A DNA stretch of 32,571 nt from the NCBI GenBank assembly GCA_013791675.1, contig VMTI01000154.1, positions 1-32,571 on the forward strand, in the 5' to 3' direction. This DNA is from a bacterium (GTDB lineage: Bacteria; CG03). Under the pieces are notes generated by a model. The model saw only the letters and a list, made by a program, of their open reading frames with translations. It ran no database searches and had not been told where the DNA came from. Position 1 is the stretch's first letter. Every line of letters begins with the position of its first letter. Below, in pieces: positions 28,552 through 32,571 of this stretch. The position numbers and the translations under genes are program-made.

Positions 28552-29050
28552 AAAAAAAGCCGTTTTTAAATTTTGTCCCATGTGCAGGGCTATGCTGGAA
28601 GTCAAGGATATAGACGGGGCTGCCCGTCTTGTCTGCGGTGGATGCGGATGGATAAACTATCAGAATCCTGTTCCAGTGGCTGTGGCCGCGGTGCTTAATG
28701 CGCGCCGGGATGTGCTTATTACACGCAGGACTTTTGCGCCGGCCGCCGGTCAGTGGTCGCTCCCCGGCGGTTTTGTTGAATATAATGAGCATCCCGCGGA
28801 TGCCTGCCTTAGGGAGCTCAGGGAAGAAACCGGTATAAAGGGCGAGATAATCCGTCTTGCGGGCATATATAATTTCAGCAGCAGGATTCATGGTTCTCTG
28901 CTTGTCATAGGCTATGAGGTGAAGGCTTTGTCCGAAGAATTAAAACTTAATGAGGAAATCAGTGAGGCGAAATTTACTGAATACAAAGATGTGCCGTATA
29001 TAACTTTTGCCAGTCACAGAAAACTTTTAAAAGACATTTTTGAACGCTGA
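28544..29050 (+). CDS. Nudix hydrolase with N-terminal zinc ribbon
   Basis: The 168-residue protein starts with a zinc ribbon (C11, C14, C31, C34 in FCPMC and VCGGCG). The Nudix fold follows, with the full Nudix box G-x5-E-x7-REUxEExGU at residues 76-98 (R90, E91, E94, E95). This layout is common in NudC-like or ADP-ribose/NADH pyrophosphatase relatives, but the NudC SQPWPFPxS motif is absent, so the substrate is open. It is the last plus-strand gene before the convergent aroF; the 32-base gap shows no terminator. Confidence 0.88.
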   Translation: MIEKKAVFKFCPMCRAMLEVKDIDGAARLVCGGCGWINYQNPVPVAVAAVLNARRDVLITRRTFAPAAGQWSLPGGFVEYNEHPADACLRELREETGIKGEIIRLAGIYNFSSRIHGSLLVIGYEVKALSEELKLNEEISEAKFTEYKDVPYITFASHRKLLKDIFER

Positions 29051-29082
29051 ACCGATAAAGGGTAAATACACCAAAAGGGGAA

Positions 29083-30096
29083 TTAGAGCGTTTTTCCGAC
29101 GGCGGCGGCTATGGGTTTTATTTTCTGCATGATGTCGGCGAAAGTTTTCTCGTCTATTGTCTGGGCGGCGTCAGAAAGCGCGTTTTTGGGGTCGTGATGC
29201 ACTTCCACTATAATTCCGTCGGCACCTGATGCCGCCGCGGCCAGGCACATTGACGGAACAAGGTCTCTTAACCCGGTGGAATGTGACGGATCTATGATGA
29301 CCGGCAGATGAGATTCTTTTTTAAGAAAAGGCACGGCGCTGATATCGAGAGTGAAGCGCGTTGACTGCGCGAAAGTGCGTATTCCTCTTTCGCACAGGAT
29401 GACATTCTGATTTCCGCCGCTGAGGACATATTCCGCCGCCATAAGAAGTTCGTTGAGTGTCGCGGACATTCCACGCTTAATCATGACTGGTGTGTTTATT
29501 TTTCCCAGCTCGCGCAGAAGATTAAAATTCTGCATATTCCGCGCTCCGACCTGAAGAATGTCGGCGTATTTGGCGACAAGTTCAATCTGTGAAATCTCCA
29601 TAACCTCTGTTATTATTTTTAGTCCGGTAAGTTTTCTCGCTTCCGCAAGATATTTGAGGCCTTCTTCGCCGAGCCCCTGAAAAGAGTATGGCGATGTGCG
29701 GGGTTTGAAAGCGCCGCCTCTTAGAAAACCCGCACCATATTTTTTTATCATCCGTGCGGTTTTAAGAAGACTCGCGCGGTTTTCAACAGAACATGGGCCG
29801 GCCATTACCGTAAATTTTCCGCCGCCTATTTTTTTGTTCCCACAGTTTATAACGCTGTCTTCGGGATGCACCTGGCGGCCGGCGAGCTTATAGGGTTTTG
29901 ATATCTGGACAATGCTTTTGACAGCGGGGTCCGCTTCAAAAAATTCTTTTAGAAGTATCGCGTTTTCGCCTATCACTCCTATTGTTGTATCCGAGGCGCC
30001 TTTTGAGTAGTGAGCTTTGAAGCCGTAAGATGTTATTTTTTTCTCAAGCCGCGTTATATCTCTTTTTGAAACATTTCTTTTTAGTATCAGTATCAT
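29083..30096 (-). CDS. aroF: DAHP synthase, type I beta with regulatory N-terminal domain
   Basis: The enzyme condenses phosphoenolpyruvate and erythrose 4-phosphate to DAHP, the first step of the shikimate pathway. The N-terminal 70 residues form a ferredoxin-like ACT-type domain as in Thermotoga DAHP synthase, which senses Tyr or Phe. The barrel follows with MAGPCSVE, RGGAFKPRTSPYSFQG, QVGARNMQNF, MIKRGMSAT, ILCERGIRTF, IIDPSHSTG and EVHHDP: phosphoenolpyruvate-binding arginines and lysine plus the metal-binding Cys, His and Glu. Length 337 fits. It starts one base after the hisC-like stop and is last in the aromatic operon. Confidence 0.94.
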   Translation of the reverse strand: MILILKRNVSKRDITRLEKKITSYGFKAHYSKGASDTTIGVIGENAILLKEFFEADPAVKSIVQISKPYKLAGRQVHPEDSVINCGNKKIGGGKFTVMAGPCSVENRASLLKTARMIKKYGAGFLRGGAFKPRTSPYSFQGLGEEGLKYLAEARKLTGLKIITEVMEISQIELVAKYADILQVGARNMQNFNLLRELGKINTPVMIKRGMSATLNELLMAAEYVLSGGNQNVILCERGIRTFAQSTRFTLDISAVPFLKKESHLPVIIDPSHSTGLRDLVPSMCLAAAASGADGIIVEVHHDPKNALSDAAQTIDEKTFADIMQKIKPIAAAVGKTL

Positions 30097-30097
30097 T

Positions 30098-31225
30098 TTA
30101 TTTTCCTTTTGGTGCGCCTCGAAGGCGTACGGCTACTTTTTTGATTTTTTTTAGGCATTTTATGAAGAAATCATTTTCGGCGGGTTTACCCACGGTCACT
30201 CTTATGAATTCGGGCAGTTCGTATTCCGCCATTCCCCGCACTATTACGCCCAGTTTAAGCAGTGCCGTGAAAATTTTGTTTCCGTCACCCACATTCACAA
30301 GCAGAAAATTAGTCTGTGAGGGGACAAATTTCAGATTCATTTCGGTAAGATTTTTTTCCAATCGTTTTTTCTCATCCAGAATTTTTCTGCATGTGCGGGA
30401 GACATAACTATCGTCGTCAAGCGCCGCAATAGCTCCGGCCTGGGAGAGGGATGTCGTGTTAAAAGGCGGCCTGATGCGCTCAATGATTTCGCATATTTCT
30501 TCCGGCGCCACGGCAAAACCCAGTCTCATACCCGCCATGCCGTAGGTTTTTGAGAACGTGCGGAGAATTATTATTTTTTTACCGGCTTTAAAATATTTTA
30601 TGGCTGTCACATAATCTTTAGCGTCGGCAAAATCAGCATAGGCTTCGTCAAAGACAATCATGGGAGCGTTTTTATTTTTCTTCAGAATCGCGAACATTTT
30701 ATCTATTTCTTTTTTGCTGCTGTATGTGCCGGTGGGATTGCTGGGGTTGGTCACAAAAAGAAATTTGTCGCGTTTCCCTGCGGCTTCGGCCATTTTTACG
30801 AGGTCATGCGCGTAGTTTTTCATATCTACCGTTTTTGTTTCGGCGCTCATAAGATCGGCCGCCATACGGTAGCGGATGAAAGCGTGCCGGGAAACTATTA
30901 TGCGGTCGCACGGGTCCAGGAAAGCCTTTCCGAGCAGCTCTATAATTTCATCGGCGCCGTTACCCACGATAATATTTTCAGCTTTTACGCCCATTTTTTT
31001 CGCTATTTTATGTTTCAGTTCATAAGCGTTTGAATCCGGATAGCGGTTGACGGCCGCCGCATTCTGGCGTATGGCGGCGAGCACTTTTTTAGGCGGTTCA
31101 TAGGGATTTTCGTTTGACGCCAGCTTCACCACTTTTTTAAGTTTATACAGGCGTTTTATTTCGCTTATGGGCCTTCCGGCGATATAAGGTGAAAAAGAGC
31201 TAACGGCTTTTCTCGGTTTAATCAT
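30098..31225 (-). CDS. hisC: HisC-like aminotransferase in an aromatic amino-acid operon
   Basis: A fold type I PLP aminotransferase of 375 residues, closest in look to histidinol-phosphate aminotransferase. LASNENPYEPP is at 36-46, RYPDSNAYELK follows, FVTNPSNPTGT, D193 in FDEAYADF, the PLP lysine K226 in RTFSKTYGMAGMRLG, and the closing RVTVGKPAEND. No his gene is nearby; it sits between aroF and pheA, and HisC-like enzymes often also act on phenylpyruvate, prephenate or hydroxyphenylpyruvate. It may thus finish phenylalanine and tyrosine synthesis. A longer start at 31363 would overlap pheA by 142 bases; ATG 31225 gives a four-base overlap and the normal start. Confidence 0.9.
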   Translation of the reverse strand: MIKPRKAVSSFSPYIAGRPISEIKRLYKLKKVVKLASNENPYEPPKKVLAAIRQNAAAVNRYPDSNAYELKHKIAKKMGVKAENIIVGNGADEIIELLGKAFLDPCDRIIVSRHAFIRYRMAADLMSAETKTVDMKNYAHDLVKMAEAAGKRDKFLFVTNPSNPTGTYSSKKEIDKMFAILKKNKNAPMIVFDEAYADFADAKDYVTAIKYFKAGKKIIILRTFSKTYGMAGMRLGFAVAPEEICEIIERIRPPFNTTSLSQAGAIAALDDDSYVSRTCRKILDEKKRLEKNLTEMNLKFVPSQTNFLLVNVGDGNKIFTALLKLGVIVRGMAEYELPEFIRVTVGKPAENDFFIKCLKKIKKVAVRLRGAPKGK

Positions 31226-32301
31226 GATTTCGGCAGCCTTCCTTCGGGATAAGAACCCAGGATTTTCAGAGAGTCGCAGAACTTTGACAGTTCGGATACG
31301 ACATTCTGTATTTTTTTCTGAAGGATGTGCCCCTCGCAGTCCACAAAAAAGAAATATTCCCACGCTTTTTTCTTACTCGGCCGTGATTCTATTTTACTGA
31401 GATTTATTTTTCTTTTTTTAAAGGGGGACAGCGCGTCGTGAAGAATTCCCGGCCTGTCTTTAAGAGAAAAAAGAAAAGATGTTTTGTCTTTTCCGCTCGG
31501 CGATGGTATCGTTTTGCCCATAACAAGAAAGCGCGTGTAATTCTGAGACAGGTCTTCAATGTGCTCGTCCAGTATATTCATGCCGTATATTTCCGCGGCA
31601 AATCTTGAGGAGATCGCCGCCCCCAGAGTCGGCCATTTCGCCGCCAGTTTAACAGCCTCCGCCGTGCTGGACACCTCAATTTGTTCGGCGAACGGCAGGT
31701 TGCGTGAAATGTAATTTCTGCATTGGCCGAAAACCGAAGGATGGGAATAAAGTTTTTTTATTTTGCTTTTGTTTTTTCCGCTTGCCACAAGGCATTCTGA
31801 AATCGCCAGATATTCCTCGTTAATTATTTTAAGAGATGAATTGACGAACATATCCATTGTGTGATTCACCATTCCTTCGGTGGAATTTTCTATGGGTACA
31901 ACACCGTAATCCGCGCGCCCTGTTTCAACGGAAGAAAATACATCTCCTATGGATACAGCAGGCATATAATCGCAGAAAGAGCCGAATATTTTAACGGCCG
32001 CGTTATGCGTAAATGTGGCTTGGGGACCCAGGTATGATATGGATAGGGTTTTCTGCAGATTTCTGCACGATGATATAACTGTTCGCATCACCTCTTCCGC
32101 TATTGCCGCGTTCTCGGCGGTGAGGTTCGCGGTTATTTTTTTCAGAATCTGCTCTTCTCTTTCGGGCCGGTAAATATCCTCGCCGCGCTTTCTTTTATAT
32201 AAAGCCACTTCTCCCGCGAGGCTTATTCTTTTCAGAAGCGCCCGCGTGAGCTCGCCGTCAACTTTGTCTATTTCCCGCCGGATTTGTTCTATCTTTTTCA
32301 T
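31222..32301 (-). CDS. pheA: Chorismate mutase / prephenate dehydratase (P-protein)
   Basis: The bifunctional enzyme turns chorismate into prephenate and then phenylpyruvate for phenylalanine. Residues 1-85 are an AroQ chorismate mutase (IRREIDKVDGELTRALLKRI, YRPEREEQIL). Residues about 90-265 are prephenate dehydratase with YLGPQATFTH, VPIENSTEGMV and the catalytic NYTRF. Residues about 275-350 are an ACT domain with RPGILHDAL and the phenylalanine-binding ESRPSK. At 359 residues the length is typical. The start overlaps the scpB-like stop by four bases and its stop overlaps the hisC start likewise. Confidence 0.96.
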   Translation of the reverse strand: MKKIEQIRREIDKVDGELTRALLKRISLAGEVALYKRKRGEDIYRPEREEQILKKITANLTAENAAIAEEVMRTVISSCRNLQKTLSISYLGPQATFTHNAAVKIFGSFCDYMPAVSIGDVFSSVETGRADYGVVPIENSTEGMVNHTMDMFVNSSLKIINEEYLAISECLVASGKNKSKIKKLYSHPSVFGQCRNYISRNLPFAEQIEVSSTAEAVKLAAKWPTLGAAISSRFAAEIYGMNILDEHIEDLSQNYTRFLVMGKTIPSPSGKDKTSFLFSLKDRPGILHDALSPFKKRKINLSKIESRPSKKKAWEYFFFVDCEGHILQKKIQNVVSELSKFCDSLKILGSYPEGRLPKS

Positions 32302-32571
32302 TTTTCCGTTTCTTCTCCGTAAGCTTCTTCGCCCTGTCCCTTTTCTTCCTGTATATCCGAATCTGTGTTATCATCGCCGGGCTCTTCGGTGAAAATATCT
32401 TCATTTCCGGACACTGCGTCGTCATCCTCGCCACCGAGTTCTTTCCACGACGGGATGTCTGATATGTCCCGTATGCCGAAGATGTGGTAGAAAGGGTCGT
32501 TTATTCTGATGAGCCGCGGATTCCCGGGCGTATTTTTGCGGCCGCTGTATTTTATGAGATTGTTTTTGAGA
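32298..32571 (-). CDS. scpB: C-terminal fragment of an ScpB-like protein (cut by window edge)
   Basis: About 90 codons read on the minus strand to TGA 32298-32300; the start lies beyond the window. The visible part contains LIKYSGRKNTPGNPRL, FYHIFGIRDISDIPSWKEL and then a long acidic tail rich in Glu and Asp ending YGEETEK. The GRKNTPG-rPxL segment followed by a hydrophobic FYxxFGIxDxxDxP motif fits the second winged-helix end of ScpB, the partner of ScpA and SMC in chromosome segregation. The acidic tail is longer than usual. It is the first visible gene of the aromatic operon and overlaps pheA by four bases. Confidence 0.65.
   Translation of the reverse strand, partial: LKNNLIKYSGRKNTPGNPRLIRINDPFYHIFGIRDISDIPSWKELGGEDDDAVSGNEDIFTEEPGDDNTDSDIQEEKGQGEEAYGEETEK

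Noticed and set aside
31226..31363. Longer start for the hisC-like gene
   Set aside because: It would overlap pheA by 142 bases and adds no conserved sequence.

Overview
The window looks like a chromosomal segment of an uncultured, Gram-negative-type bacterium. GC content is moderate (judged by eye, not counted). Genes are tightly packed, with many ATGA or TGATG start/stop overlaps. An HldD-like heptose epimerase and lipoprotein-type signals suggest an outer membrane, and lysA/dapA/dapB fit a diaminopimelate cell wall. The mixture of a type IV pilin-like protein, a FlgD-like C-terminal domain, lysine-rich histone-like proteins and short FeoB and Mfd variants reminds me of Elusimicrobiota/Omnitrophota-type genomes. 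That placement is a guess from protein style; no rRNA or marker search was possible.

Layout, left to right. 1-284: non-coding, with faint resemblance to the 3' end of 23S rRNA on the minus strand. 285-6646 (+): one long run of RNase G/E, a pilin-like protein, a degenerate-receiver/FlgD-like membrane protein, a HAMP membrane protein, glutamate racemase and the queuosine-precursor genes queD, queC and queE. 6702-8979 (+): a small conserved-looking protein, RecA and a XerC/D-type recombinase. 9108-16917 (+): a cyclophilin, lysA, a 78-bp palindromic element, dapA, dapB, an ankyrin-repeat lipoprotein and mfd. 16993-17789 (+): a self-contained unit with its own promoter and terminator, encoding an excisionase-like HTH protein, an overlapping 38-residue Lys/Ala/Val peptide and a 108-residue lysine-rich protein.

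17844-22213: nadE (-) is divergent from an HD-GYP response regulator (+), which overlaps tail-to-tail with a GT39-like membrane glycosyltransferase (-) that follows an EamA transporter (-). 22315-25277 (+): a double-receiver protein, an HTH-nucleotidyltransferase/HEPN toxin-antitoxin-like pair with a palindromic operator, and an HldD-like epimerase. 25385-29050 (+): a Fur-box-controlled fur-feoA-feoB iron unit, then a YggS-type PLP protein and a Nudix hydrolase. 29083-32571 (-): aromatic amino-acid genes aroF, hisC-like and pheA, preceded by the 3' end of an scpB-like gene cut by the window edge.

The most notable signals are: (1) the overlapping HTH/lysine-rich peptide locus; (2) several genes whose best -10 box lies only 5-9 nt before the start codon, implying leaderless mRNAs; (3) the HTH-MNT/HEPN pair with its own operator; (4) the palindromic element and a half copy 14 kb away; (5) the pilin / degenerate receiver-FlgD / HAMP cluster. 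No CRISPR array, tRNA, complete rRNA or intact transposase was seen.
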